Source: Moringa oleifera (taxonomy: Eukaryota > Streptophyta > Magnoliopsida > Brassicales > Moringaceae). Taken from it: a stretch of DNA of 64,000 nt. The stretch covers positions 868,001-932,000 of the forward strand of contig JAJFZO010000065.1 in assembly GCA_021397835.1 (NCBI GenBank), in the 5' to 3' direction. Positions within the stretch are counted from its first letter, which is position 1. Each line of letters begins with the position of its first letter. Under the pieces are notes generated by a model that made no database searches, was not told the DNA's origin, and worked only from the letters and a program-made list of their open reading frames with translations. Below are positions 1-11,663 of the stretch, in pieces. Made by a program: the position numbers and the translations under genes.

Positions 1-141
1 ATCTGATATGTACCAACGACAAATTTAAATAGTCATAATAGAAGATGGAAACGAAATAAGATGACATAACAGCAGAACAAACTGAATATCAGATAATGCT
101 GCTTTAAATGACTCTAAATTAGTGGAAAATATCATTAGTAC

Positions 142-3023
142 CTTTGGATGTTCTCCACGGCCTCGAAACAGCCCAGGCGGTTCCACTCTGAAATTGCCAA
201 CCTGCAGAAAAGATAATCATTACAATCGGCAAGATTGGTTTAGAAAGCAAGAAGAATTATCCGACAAGTAGCCGGTGCTTCACCTTTTCTTTCACACCAT
301 CAACAATAGCCCACATATATTTCTCCTCTTGCTTTAATTTCTCTTCTTTCACAGCCTTCTTCTCCTACATATTCACCAGGAGAATGATATTACCTCATGT
401 TTACTTTTTGAAGAGCATGACAGAGACAAACAACTGATTTTATAACCGAAATACTAACAGCAGTTATCGTGTGTGAAGAAAAGACATCATTTTTGAAAAT
501 CACTTGTGTGCTTCAAAACTGGAAGGAAGTCCCAACATAGCACAGGACGCTGACAATTTTCTCGCTCAAGTATTGACACAACAATCTGAGTAGTAGATTT
601 TCACAACCAACAAGCTCAGTTTCCAAACTAATAATAACCAAAATCTCCTATTCATAAAAAGATGAACTGCTATAGTTTGATGCTGCAGGAACTATAGTGA
701 CAAAAAAGTTTTTACAAGTTTCCTACTCAGGCTAGTGTAATTTCTGCTTATGGAAGAACCTACAAAGGGGTGGGGGGGGGGGGGGGGGGGGGTTGAGGAA
801 GAAGCTCAAAGAAGCATCTAACTCTGAATGTGAGATCAAAAATGAAAAATGAATGACCAGTATGTTCCTCAATTAGCCTTTTCAATGAACTTAACAGTCA
901 GTATTGTTCATCATTTTGCATTTAAAAATTACACAAAAAAAGACAATATTTGTACGCCCTTATAATGATTCAAAAATTGCTATAAAGCCACAATTCTTCA
1001 AATCATCAATTGCAATGACTCATGTACTGCAATAGAAGAAATATTTTTCACTCGTCATATGTTGACAGGTGAGCATATAAAGAATTGACATTCTTGCAGA
1101 CTCTACGTCCACAGACACGGCAGTAGCACATATTCTATTTTCAGTAAAGCAATTAAATTCTACCAAACTATAAACAATGCTTAGTTTATGCACACATGGT
1201 TGCATAGACAAATGGAAGCTAAGTGCTCATGCTGGAGACTCAGGTTCATTTCTAGGTACAGTTATAATCTTTCCATATAGGAGGAAACTACTAACTCAAC
1301 ATGCAAATATAAGGATAACCATATCTTAAAACTGTATGATAAAATCAGTCCACAAGGTTAAACCAGACTTGCAAATTTCCATGTCAGACCCAAAGTCATA
1401 TACTCTGCAACACACTTACTTCTGTACTCATTTGTTTCTTCTTCTCTTTCTCCTTCAGATGCCATTCGTATATTGGACTAAAATCACAGAGATCCAACTT
1501 CTGAATTACATGGTTTTTGCCAAGTAATTTCTGCCAATCATTCCAGAAGTTCTCTCTGAACTTCTGTTTATGGAAGTAGTCTGTTTCTGTCATCACTGCA
1601 AACATTGTTGCAACCTGCAGATAATATTTTAGACAAATCACATCTTTATGTACAAAAAACTTTGCAGCAAACATTACATGAAAACTGTGAGAAAAACCAG
1701 TGAATGCCGCAAGATCAGCATTCCATGACCAAACAAAATTGGAGAAACACAGGAATGAAAAACAAAGAGAAAAAGAGAGAGAACATCAGAAACCTCCTCT
1801 TGTTCAGGAGTTAAGTCGACTGGCTTCTTGTTGTAGAGAATCTTAATTCCATGAGGCTTGTATGGAGGTGGGAAAATAACACCGCTGTGAACCAAAGTAG
1901 TCCATTTTTTCTGCCCATCACCAGAAGAAGGTAGCTGCTTTGATGACTTCGAATATTTAGAATCTTTCATTGACTTCTTAGACTTCTTGATTATCTTTTT
2001 GGGTGGAATAGCCATTGCTTTTCGGTTTGTGGATGAAGATTTACTATCAGATGGGGTTGGCTTCTTCATTCGTTGGGCAATTGGAATGTGCTCATCATCA
2101 TCTCCTTTGTCTTCGGCTTTGATTGTCACTTGCTTGGTTTTTACTGACAAAGATCCCTCCAAAAGCTTTGGCTTTTTAGCTAAAGGCAGATTTGAAGAAT
2201 CACTCTTGTCCAAAGGTCTCTTACCAGATACTTGAGTCAAATTTTGTCGCTTCTCCTTCACGGTAAAACCGTTCATCTGAACTCTCGAAGTCAGAGGTTT
2301 CTTTTCATCAGAAAAATCAGGCTTAGTACCTGATGTCCCTGCCTTGGATGTCATTTGTAACCTTGAGGATATAGGAGCTTCATCATCTGACTCTTCTGAA
2401 GGAGGCTTGACACGGACCTGTGATGCAGATCGCTGTGACGAATCTCCTGGAGGATGCTTGACAGATATCCCTGCCTTGCACCTAGCGTGTAACTTCACAG
2501 ATATAGGAGCTTCATCATCTGACTCCTCAGGAGGACACTTGATGCTGTTCTTTGGTGCTGCTGCCTGTACTGTATCACGTACAGCAGTGCAAGGCCCTTT
2601 GCTGATCTGGTCAGAGTTTCCCTTAAGTCTAAAACTCAAAGGCTTATCATCCTCTGAATCATCATCATCATCATTAGAAGGTCCTGTAGCACCTTTAAGA
2701 AAAATTTTCTCCTCCTTAACAGCAGCAGTTGAATTATGCTTCGATGATTGCTTCGATCGATCATCTAATGAAATTGATGCTTTTGAATTTATTGGTGACC
2801 TCACTGGTGATGCCTTGACAGATGAAGTTGATGTATTCGGCCTTGCTAAGGGAGATTTAATTGGTGGTGTCCTGGTGGATGGAACATTGATTTTCTGGGT
2901 ACTGGAGTTTGACTGATTCTGGTTGGAGGCTGAGTTAGTATTCCTCTTGAAAACTAAAGGCTCATCTTCATCATCATGGAAATCATAGGTTATATTTGGT
3001 CTGACGGAAGTTTCACTAGCCAT
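142..3023 (-). CDS. TOP1: DNA topoisomerase I (type IB), 5' half, continues past left edge
   Basis: Relaxes supercoiled DNA in the nucleus by transient single-strand nicking. Exons in the window (minus strand): 1794..3023, 1420..1614, 284..364 and 142..201, all phase 0, 522 codons in total. The next exons, including the catalytic Tyr domain, lie off the left edge. Residues 1-370 are a low-complexity, Ser/Lys/Asp-rich nuclear tail with basic clusters (about 341-360). From residue 373 the conserved core begins ([19 protein letters not shown]), followed by the segments [19 protein letters not shown] and [14 protein letters not shown], which match the eukaryotic TOP1 N-terminal DNA-binding core. 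The ATG at 3023 opens the longest frame and suits the plant TOP1 N-terminus. The tail carries about six copies of an acidic-then-P[LI] motif (see findings). Family assignment is certain. Which plant paralogue (alpha or beta) it is cannot be decided. Confidence 0.95.
772..792 (+). repeat. Poly-G run inside a TOP1 intron
   Basis: Twenty-one consecutive G on the plus strand (poly-C on the coding strand) in the roughly 1-kb intron between TOP1 exons 2 and 3. Length is likely unstable and prone to sequencing error. Confidence 0.9.
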
Positions 3024-3960
3024 TATCCAACCACGTACAGTGTTGGCATGTATATACTCAATTTCTGAACAAGGAATAAAGAAAAAAGCAATTACTTTTC
3101 GTATAACAGCAAAGTATAGTGAAAGCCATATCGAGCAAGGGCAAGAAGATTATGGTGGCAAACAAAAGCAAATTCAAGTAAAATATCATATCAAGCAAGG
3201 AAAGAAGATTATGCTCGACCATCAATCAGAAAGCATTACAAACATCAAACTCTGCATAAATTGAGAAAAACCCAGACTGAGGAGTCAATCCAATAATTAC
3301 AGCTATCGCCAAAAATTAAACAAGCAAAAATTTGTCTGAGAAGCCAAATGCAATATGAAATAAGAATGCATATATACATGTACACATATGCATCTCTCTC
3401 AGAAAGCACCTTAGGGAACTGGTAGCTAGGGGTGGCAACTCTTAAGCTGAAACCAGAGGCCAAACATAAACTTATCGGAGCATCTACCTATTCAATCAAT
3501 TAATCAACCCATTAGTAAAACCACTATCAACAGACAGTGCAAGAGTAACTAAATTTAACCTCCCTTTCCCCGCCCCCCAAGAAAGGAAATAGAAGAAATA
3601 AAGAAGACAGAATCAGCGAGCTGAAGAAAACCGAATTGAATAGGACAGTCGGAATTCGAATAAGAATAGACCAACAGATAAAGAAAACGAAACAATAAAA
3701 GATGCTAATACAAGTATACGCAAAGAAACCCTAATTATGAAACGGATACCAAAAAGTTTCAGATTGAGCTGAATACAATGATATTCTGGAAGCAAAAATT
3801 TGAAGAAAAGAGCTACCTAGGGACAGAGAAGATCAAGGCTTGCGTTGAGTAGATCGACTCGCCTTTTCCTCTCTATCTCTTTCTTTCTCTCTCCCTTTCT
3901 TTCTATATCTCTATGGTGTCTCTATTTCTCTGTCTCTCAGTCATGGAACATGGCGAAGGG
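3024..3960 (-). promoter_or_regulatory. TOP1 5' leader with probable leader intron, and promoter
   Basis: On the minus strand a pyrimidine-rich CT stretch (about 3860-3935) is followed by a good donor (AG|GTAGCT near 3817). A plausible acceptor (TTCAG) lies near 3066, about 40 bases before the ATG. This suggests a 5'-UTR intron of about 750 bp, common in plant housekeeping genes. No coding sequence is seen here. The transcription start is inferred, not observed. Confidence 0.45.
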
Positions 3961-4079
3961 GGGATTATGAGCTTAGCCCTGTATTTGTGTCCTTACTCAA
4001 CTCGCTTAGGACAGCAATTATGGGCCCTGGGCTCACCTTTAGGCTTCCCCCGTGGGCTTTTTTAAAGGTTGTATATAAT

Positions 4080-5560
4080 ATATTGTGCAACGGTAGGTAA
4101 GTTAAGTATGTACCTTACAATAACATGTGGAGAAAGAATTAAGACATCTTTCTTAAATTATTTAATTTTCAAATAAATACATTCATTTTGAAATAAATAT
4201 CACAAAAAGTAAATTTTTATTTTTTAAAATATTTTAAATAAATTAAAATTAAAATAATTATAAAAAATTAAAAATATTTTTATTATTTAAATATTAACTC
4301 AAATAAATTTTGCATTCTACTTTCAATTCATCTTTCAAGTTTAAATTATTTTAAAGTTACAAGTTTTTATAAATTTATAATTTTTTATAATATAATTTTG
4401 TTTACATTAATAATACAGAATGTCACTTTCTCATCTCTTTTTAAGGTCATTATCTATTTGATTTGATATTAATTAATGCATATAAGATAAAGATAAAAAG
4501 CTGAGTAAAGGATGTATAAAATTTTGCTATATATTATTAAATAACTTTTTAAGGTAAATATTTCATAAAATTTTGATATTTATTTTATGTTATCAATTAA
4601 ACTTTTATGTTTAAAAAATGATAAATCAAACTTTAATCTATCAATTGAATCTTAACTCAAATGGTAATGAAAATTAGAAGTATTTTTATTATTAAAATAT
4701 TTTAAAATAATTAAAATTAATCACTTTATTTCAAGTTCATCCTTTAATTTTGAACAGTTTTTGATGCAAATCTATTTGTATGAATTTTTTAAGATTTTGA
4801 TAACATAAATTTAAATATATATATTTTCAGTATTAAAAAAATTTTAAAACTTTTTGTGATAGTAGTTTAAATATTTTTTTATTTTTGTGAAAATTTTCAA
4901 ATAAAAATTTATTGTATAAAATATTCAATTTGAATATATTTAATTTTTTAATTTTTTAATAATATTCAAATTAAATCATTAAAATTTAATTTATTATTTT
5001 TTAAACATAAAAATTTGATTGGTAATGTAAGATAAACATCAAAGTTTTATGAAATTTTTATTATAAATTTTAATATTCAAATAATTATCAATCAAATTAT
5101 GATCTATTAAATTAAATTTTATTAAACAGTTTTAAAAAATTAAAAATATTCAAATTGAATGTTTTATAAAACAAATTGTAACTTAAAAAATTGTATAAAT
5201 AAAAAAATTTCAAGATATCAATCCAAAAAACTTTTAAATTTTTGAGTAATGAAAATAATATATATATTTAAAGTTACACTATCAAATTTTTACAAAATTT
5301 ATAAAAACATTTATATTAAAAAATTCAAATTTAAGAAATCGGGTTGAGAGAATAATTTATTAAATTATTTAATTTAAATTCTAATTTAAATTTAATTAAT
5401 TAATATATAAATTTATTTTATTATTTGTAAACATAAAAATTTAATTAATAATATAAATAAATTTTAAAATTTTATATAAATTTAAATATTTAATTTTTTT
5501 AATTTTCATCCAAATTATAAATTATTTTTCCCATTACAATCTAATAATGAATGCAATGAA
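4080..5560. repeat. AT-rich intergenic block made of dispersed fold-back repeat copies
   Basis: No gene is seen. Sequence at about 4725-4960 matches segments at 7735-7990, 35315-35575 and 45330-45590 in the same orientation. About 5100-5330 matches the same unit in reverse complement. The flank 4555-4620 is an imperfect inverted repeat of 4989-5058, spanning about 500 bp, and a further degraded reverse flank lies near 5410-5480. The core contains TTTTAAGATTTTGATAACAT, a variant of the shared motif. Confidence 0.65.
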
Positions 5561-5569
5561 ATCCATATA

Positions 5570-6757
5570 TCAAAAATAAGCAACCAAAAATGGTCGATTG
5601 CTTATGTCACTCAAAACTTGCCACACTATAATTGGCATGGACTTGGCCACATCCAACACGAACTTACCCTCCTCCATGGCTCTCACGGTGGTCCCAGTCC
5701 TCACTAGTGGCGGGAAAAACAGCCACATGGCGGTCACCACCACAAACCCTACGGTCACCACCGTGGAGGCCGTCCAGTGCCACCACCGCCCCCACTTGCC
5801 GGTAAAAATCCTTTTCAGGCCAAACTCTACAACCAAACACGCCCCTTGTAACATGAAGAACCCTGTAACTTCCCACGTGGGAATCGCACGTGTGACGCAG
5901 TAGAACAAAAACTCGTGCATTAACCCGGAAACCAAGAACGTAGCCAACACGGCGGGAAGCGCGGCCCATTGCGGGCCCAACAAGGTTTCCGAAAGTACCC
6001 TCACGGGATGGTAGACGGTGTGACGCAGCATATTTGTTACCATGAGGTTCCATCTCCTTCCCCAAAAATCCTGCAAGGAGGTAGAAAGATAGGGTTCGTC
6101 GGAGGGTAAATCGAGCTCCATCCCCAGGATGACATGAACCACAGTGTTACAGACACCAAAAACAATGTCGACGAGCAAATACACCAAGAAACAATAGAGC
6201 AACAACTCACCCGTTGGATGCACGAATTCTCTGAAATGATCCACGCTGAGCAATATAGCGAGAAGCATAACTTTTCCTGCCAAAACCAGAAGCGAATCCG
6301 GTGGGTTCTTCTGATTCAGAAATGAAATCCAGTGGATTTGGCGAGATGAGTGTTCTTTGTTTTGCTTGATTTTGATGGGAAGGCAAGCTTTGAAAACAAA
6401 GCAGAGAAAATTATCTCGGTCATGAGAAGAAAGTGGGCCTTTATCGAAGGCGAAGAGGAGGAGCTTGAAATTGGCTAACCAGGAGACGAACAAGGCAGTG
6501 ACGCCTACGGGGAAGACGAAGGAGAGAAAGAGAGGAAGAGTGACGAAGAGAAACACAACCGGTAGGACACAGAAGACTCGAAGCTTGCCTTTGTGGATCT
6601 TCGAGACTACGAAATAACAATAGGTAAGAGATGCTAAAACCAATAGCCCCACCATGATCAAGTTCTTGATTTCATCTTCAATCTGGGTTACTGTGAATTT
6701 TCTGTTGATCTTGTCAAGAATCTGAGCTTGACAATATTCTCTGATCATCAAACTCAT
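5570..6757 (-). CDS. MBOAT wax-ester synthase (long-chain-alcohol O-fatty-acyltransferase), copy 1
   Basis: Predicted to esterify fatty alcohols with acyl-CoA to make wax esters in the ER membrane. It is a single exon of 395 aa. It has many hydrophobic segments, e.g. about residues 32-50, 60-75 and 80-100, plus several in the C-terminal half. The family block DFWGRRWNLMV and the membrane-embedded SGLMHEFLFYC, whose His is the presumed MBOAT catalytic residue, are both present, followed by PTWEVTGFFMLQGACL. The intronless structure is typical of the jojoba-type plant wax synthase cluster. The ATG at 6757 gives about 30 residues before the usual family start (near EIKNLIMVG), so an N-terminal extension is likely. 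Substrate and tissue cannot be read from the sequence. A paralogue lies upstream on the same strand. Confidence 0.92.
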   Translation of the reverse strand: MSLMIREYCQAQILDKINRKFTVTQIEDEIKNLIMVGLLVLASLTYCYFVVSKIHKGKLRVFCVLPVVFLFVTLPLFLSFVFPVGVTALFVSWLANFKLLLFAFDKGPLSSHDRDNFLCFVFKACLPIKIKQNKEHSSRQIHWISFLNQKNPPDSLLVLAGKVMLLAILLSVDHFREFVHPTGELLLYCFLVYLLVDIVFGVCNTVVHVILGMELDLPSDEPYLSTSLQDFWGRRWNLMVTNMLRHTVYHPVRVLSETLLGPQWAALPAVLATFLVSGLMHEFLFYCVTRAIPTWEVTGFFMLQGACLVVEFGLKRIFTGKWGRWWHWTASTVVTVGFVVVTAMWLFFPPLVRTGTTVRAMEEGKFVLDVAKSMPIIVWQVLSDISNRPFLVAYF

Positions 6758-6959
6758 GGTATCTTGTGGGGTAATGCTGGTTTAGGTTATGGGTCAAATT
6801 TGCTAAGGATCATCAAACGATCATTAGCTATTTATTAATTACAGTGTGATTGAAAGTGGCTGACCAGATTCTCTATGAATTACAGATTAATTATATGAAA
6901 TTTTGTATAAGTTGGAAGAGTATGAGCTGACATATGGATCTTGAAGCTACCCTCAGAGG

Positions 6960-8560
6960 TGAATTGCCACCTTATAGATTTAAACAAAGGTATAAATAAT
7001 TTTTTAATAAATATTTTAAATTACATTATTTTTATATTTTAAATATAAATTAATTATATATATTATTTTAATAAATAAATATTATTTTAAATATTAAAAT
7101 TTAAAATAAACATTATTTTAAACTTTAAGTTTTATTTTCTTTAATAAAATTTTTACTTTCAAAATATATCTAAATAAATTTTAATATTTTAATCTTATTT
7201 AAATTAAATTTTATTAAATATATTTTACAATAAATTTTGATATATAATTTTTTACATATATAAAAAAATTTAAGTTATCATCATAAAAAAGTTTAAAAAT
7301 TTTTAAGTATCAATGATATTTTTTTAAAAATATATATATTATCAAAAATTTTAAAAATTTATAAAAAATTATTGATTAGTTGAAAAACTTTCAATTTTAA
7401 AAGATAAAATTAAAATAAAATGTAAAATCTATTTGTGTAGTTTTTAAATATTTTAATAATGAAAAAATATTAATTTTTATAATTATTTTGAGTCAAAATT
7501 TAATTTAAATAAAATTAATATATTAAAATTTATTTAAATATATTTTAAAAGTTAGGATTTGATTAAAAAGAAAAAATAAAACTAGAGATTTTAAATAATA
7601 CTTTTATAGTTTATCTATTTAATAAAATTTTAATTTTTTAAAAAATCTTCAAAGAAATTATTATTTATTAAATTTTATTTATAGAGACTTTTGAAATGTT
7701 TTAGAAAATTATTCAAATAAATTTTAAATTTTATTTCGACTTCATCTTTTAAATTTACATGATTTTTAACTAACGAGTTATTTTTCATAAATTTTTAAAA
7801 TTTTGATAGTATAAATTTTTTTAGAAAAATATTTTAATATTTAAAAATTTTCAAATTTTTATAATGATACTTGAAATATTTTTTTATTTTTATGAAAATT
7901 TTAAATCAAAATTTATTATAAATTTTTTAATTTAAATACTTTTAATTTTTAAATTTTTAGATAAAATTTAATTTGATTTAAATTAATAAGTTAAAATTTT
8001 GTAAATGGTATTTATATTAATTAAATTTCATTAAAAAATTTAAAAATTGATAAAAAAATATTATATAATAAATTTTGATTCAAAATAATAATAGATGAAA
8101 AAAATATTTGAATTATTATCATAAAAAATTAATTTTTGAAAACTAACAGGGCATATATATATATTTAAATCTTAAAAAATTTATAAAAAATTAGCAAGTT
8201 GACTGAGATTATTCATTTTTTAAAGTTAGTATAGTAAGAAATTTAAATTATTTATGAAAAAAATTATTGATTAATAATTATTCAAAAAAATATATTCAAG
8301 ATAAAATGTAAAAATTATTTGATTTATTTTAAAAATATTTTAACAGTGAAATTATTTTTAATATTTAGTAATTTTCCAAATCAAAATATAAATTAAAACT
8401 TAAATATTTAAATGAATAAATCAATTTATTAATATTTTAAATTAGAAAAAAATGTTTATATATAAAACTAGATTTTTTTATATTTATTTATGTTTAGTAT
8501 AAAAAATAATAAAAATTTTGAAGCCACTTTTATTGACCCATTTTGTTTATTTGATAACTT
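6960..8560. repeat. AT-rich intergenic block, further copies of the fold-back repeat
   Basis: No gene is seen between the two wax synthases beyond the copy 1 promoter (a possible TATA-like TAATAAATAG on the minus strand near 6825-6836). The segment 7735-7990 is one of the best forward copies of the dispersed unit (core TAAAATTTTGATAGTATAAA at 7796-7815). The segments 7230-7430 and 8060-8300 match it in reverse complement, so the unit is flanked on both sides by inverted copies. Confidence 0.65.
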
Positions 8561-8862
8561 TACTTAACAGATCTCATTTGAAATTATTTCCCATTAAAAT
8601 ATTTTGAATTGGGTCTGTCAAGTCGCAAATGTTCCTAAATAAGTCGGTCCAACTGTCACTTAAATAATCTATAAGCATGCCATTAGTCATTAGCGCGTTT
8701 TACCACAAAGGAAATTTGATTTTTGAATTGGCAGAAAATCTTATAGTTCCATCTCAATGGAAAAAAAAGAAGGATGAATTCAACTAATTATAAAGTAGCA
8801 TCGAAAAGAAACCTGGTTCTTAAAATAATACTACTTTGATGCAAGTAGCATATATTTTATTC

Positions 8863-9924
8863 TTATATATTTATATGTCCTGCCTGTGACCAGAATAAAG
8901 AAATGGGGAGATGCCCTTTAACAAAATCTATGAAGGTGAAGTATTCTTTTATGGCCTTCTCATCAACGCCATTTGTCACTAGCTGTGGGAAGAACAACCA
9001 AATGCCGGTGACAGCCACGAAGCCCACCGTCAAGGGCCTCGAAACTGATGGGTGCAACCGCCAGCTGCATGTCACCGCCACCTTCTTCACCATCACCTCA
9101 ATGGCGGTGCAAATCCCTTGTAAGACAAAGAACCCTGTGACCTCCCAAGTGGGCGGCCGCCTTATGATATAATAATACAACAACTCGTGCATGAGACCGG
9201 ATACAGCAAAGGTTGTGATAATAGCTGATCCCTGGGCCCAAGTGGGTCCAAAAATACGAGTAGATATATGTCGAACAGGGTGGTATATGGTGGGACGGAG
9301 GATACTGCTGACCATGAGATTCCAACGGCGACCCCAGAAGTCTTGAAGTGAGGTGGCGAGGTAGGGCTTGTTGAATTGCGGCTCGATCTCAAGACCGAAA
9401 ATGGCGCGAGCAGGGACGGCGACGAGGGCCAGGATGATTTCTAGTTCAAGGTAAGTGTGGAAGCAGTACAGAAGCAAGACGAGATTTTGATGCAAGTAGA
9501 GCTTGTATCGGTAAACATTAAATAAACCAGCAATAAGAGCGACTTTGAGGGCAACGAAGATGCATTTGGGTACGAGGATTTGAGGGTTCGGTGCTGGTGG
9601 TGGGTCTTGTTTGAGTTTTATGGGGAGAGAAGCGAGGCAGATGAAGTGGTAGAGATTAGGTGGAGGTGGTGAGAGAGGGGGTTGATCGAAGGAGAAGAGA
9701 AGGAGCTTCGAGATGGTGAGCCAGATGAGGAAGAAGGCTGTGGTGACACCAAGGTGGAACGAAGAGAGGTTTAATGGGAGGATGAGGAAGAGGTAGAAGA
9801 TTGGGAGGAGGGAGAAGAGTCTGAGGAAGCCTTTGGGCAGTTTTGATACTATGTAATAACAATAGCATAGCGACGTTAGGGCACAAAACCATACCTTGAT
9901 AAAGCTCTTGACCTCTCCCTCCAT
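8863..9924 (-). CDS. MBOAT wax-ester synthase, copy 2
   Basis: Paralogue of the gene at 5570-6757, same orientation, one exon, 353 aa. I chose the ATG at 9924 because the protein then begins MEGEVKSFIKVW, the usual start of this family. The open frame extends further upstream only through a GTG. Conserved blocks are DFWGRRWNLMV and SGLMHELLYYY, with the presumed catalytic His, then PTWEVTGFFVLQG. The central loop contains a Pro-rich stretch (QPPLSPPPP, and later QDPPPAPNPQ) that copy 1 lacks. Function is as for copy 1: an ER acyl-CoA:fatty-alcohol acyltransferase. The two proteins share the fixed motifs but differ at many other positions, so the duplication looks old. Confidence 0.92.
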   Translation of the reverse strand: MEGEVKSFIKVWFCALTSLCYCYYIVSKLPKGFLRLFSLLPIFYLFLILPLNLSSFHLGVTTAFFLIWLTISKLLLFSFDQPPLSPPPPNLYHFICLASLPIKLKQDPPPAPNPQILVPKCIFVALKVALIAGLFNVYRYKLYLHQNLVLLLYCFHTYLELEIILALVAVPARAIFGLEIEPQFNKPYLATSLQDFWGRRWNLMVSSILRPTIYHPVRHISTRIFGPTWAQGSAIITTFAVSGLMHELLYYYIIRRPPTWEVTGFFVLQGICTAIEVMVKKVAVTCSWRLHPSVSRPLTVGFVAVTGIWLFFPQLVTNGVDEKAIKEYFTFIDFVKGHLPISLFWSQAGHINI

Positions 9925-10507
9925 CTCTCTGTATCGGTCTGTCTCTCCAATGTGCTTCACTGCTTATAGATTTCAGTAACACAGATGCCAACCCGTCAAT
10001 AGGGAGCCTTCAACCTCCAATTTTTTATCATTGAAAGACAAGAATCCAAAGACAAGACTAGCCTGGATCATTTTTAAACGACTCAGTGATGGTCTGCATC
10101 TACTTTTTGGGCAATGTCCTTAAATGAATCTACTTCTGGGACAATGTTTTAAATGGCTTCATTTAATCCTCTCAACCCATCAGATAAGAAGAAAAAGAAG
10201 GCGGGTCAGCACTTCGGCCTTCCAAAGCCCACATTCACTTTGAAAAAAGAAACTTGTATTCAGGAAAATGTGCTCGTTCAAAATGAAAAGCTCTACACAC
10301 AGGCCCAGCAAGCCAGCCAGCCAGCCAGCCATCTGAGCATGAAAATTAAGGATATCTCACTAGCATAACAACCAACTTCAGCAAAACTACATCCAGTGCA
10401 AAAATGTTTCCCAGATGACAGCAACCAAAGAGTTGTTAGTATTGATGAACTTTTTGTAGAATTGAAAACTGCATTTCCTGTGAAGAGGGTAGGTAAGGCA
10501 ACCATCT
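9925..10507 (-). other. Wax synthase 2 promoter and EDM2 3' end
   Basis: No coding sequence is supported. The stretch next to 9924 must hold the wax synthase leader and promoter, and the stretch next to 10508 should be EDM2 3' UTR. A short tetranucleotide repeat (CCAG units, about 10309-10330) lies here. Confidence 0.5.
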
Positions 10508-11621
10508 CTAATCATTAAGCCAACCTGGGGTGTTGTCATGACAGAAGGGGGGGCGAGAACCGGAATCAAAGCCGATTGAGTCAAGCCTGTATCCAGATTG
10601 GGTTGCCCAAAGATCATAAGGATCATTGCTACCGACTAAAGGCAGATCAGACCGAAGAGAATTCATCCTTGTGTGGTTCAATCCATCCAGTCGAGGTGCA
10701 TAACGCTGCTTTGCAGATTCATTCATCCTATAAGATGATTCAGGTGTAGAACCCGGATGCCTATAAGAGGTTGACACCATATGACCATGTCCAAGATCAC
10801 TCCCTAATACATAAAATCCTTGACCCGAAGCATCAGGCCCATGTCCATAAAGGTGAATCTGTGACCGCATAGCTGATTCCCTCCCCACCTCGCTGTACTG
10901 TCTATAAGCAAGGCCATCTGCACCATCTCTCATGTGGACTTTACACTCTTCAGTCAAGTAGCCACCATACTGTTTGTCCAAGAGTTCAATATATTGATTA
11001 GACATGACACCATCTTGAGAAGATTTTACAATATATTGTTCGTCCAACTGAGGTTTCTTGTCCACTCCCCTTCCACTGTTTTCTTCCCCACACTTCCTTT
11101 TCCTTGATGTCTCATGTGGTTGATTCTTCCAAAACCCTTGGCTGCCCTGGACTTCTCTGAGTTCCTCTGCCTTATCTTGCAAAAGAAGATCATCCATAGA
11201 AGTACCATCAGAGCCACCACCTGAACCCGTCAGCATGGAAGTATCACCGTAACTATTTCTTTCCAAATTTAATGACCCCCTAAATTGCATGGACAGATGG
11301 TGATGCTTTTTAGCTATTTCATTGTGTTCAGCAGCCCAATCACAATGGCTCCAAAGAGAGAGTGGTGGTGATTTCACATTCCACTGATCCATTTGTTTGT
11401 CACCATCATCAATTGATCCAGGTAGGTAAAATGCCTAAAGAAACAATATCAAAATCAGCTATCAGAAAACCCACATTCAGAAACGTACTATTCAATATTC
11501 AGCTGCTAGAAACTCTACCTTTCCCGACAAAAATTGATCATCCTCCCAAACAAGTTCATAAGGCAACTTCTTTTTGTCTAACCTGGTGCCAGGCCACAAA
11601 TATCAGACAGACTGATCAAGG

Positions 11622-11663
<42 letters not shown>

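Noticed and set aside
2344..2916. Plus-strand open frame of 190 aa opposite TOP1 exon 1
   Set aside because: It is the antisense shadow of the Ser/Asp-rich TOP1 tail. No family match and no splice signals.
5598..6065. Open frames of 101 and 133 aa overlapping wax synthase copy 1
   Set aside because: Alternative-frame and antisense readings of the GC-richer coding exon. No independent signals.
9925..9960. Longer start for wax synthase copy 2
   Set aside because: It would begin at GTG. The ATG at 9924 gives the family-typical MEGEVKSF start.
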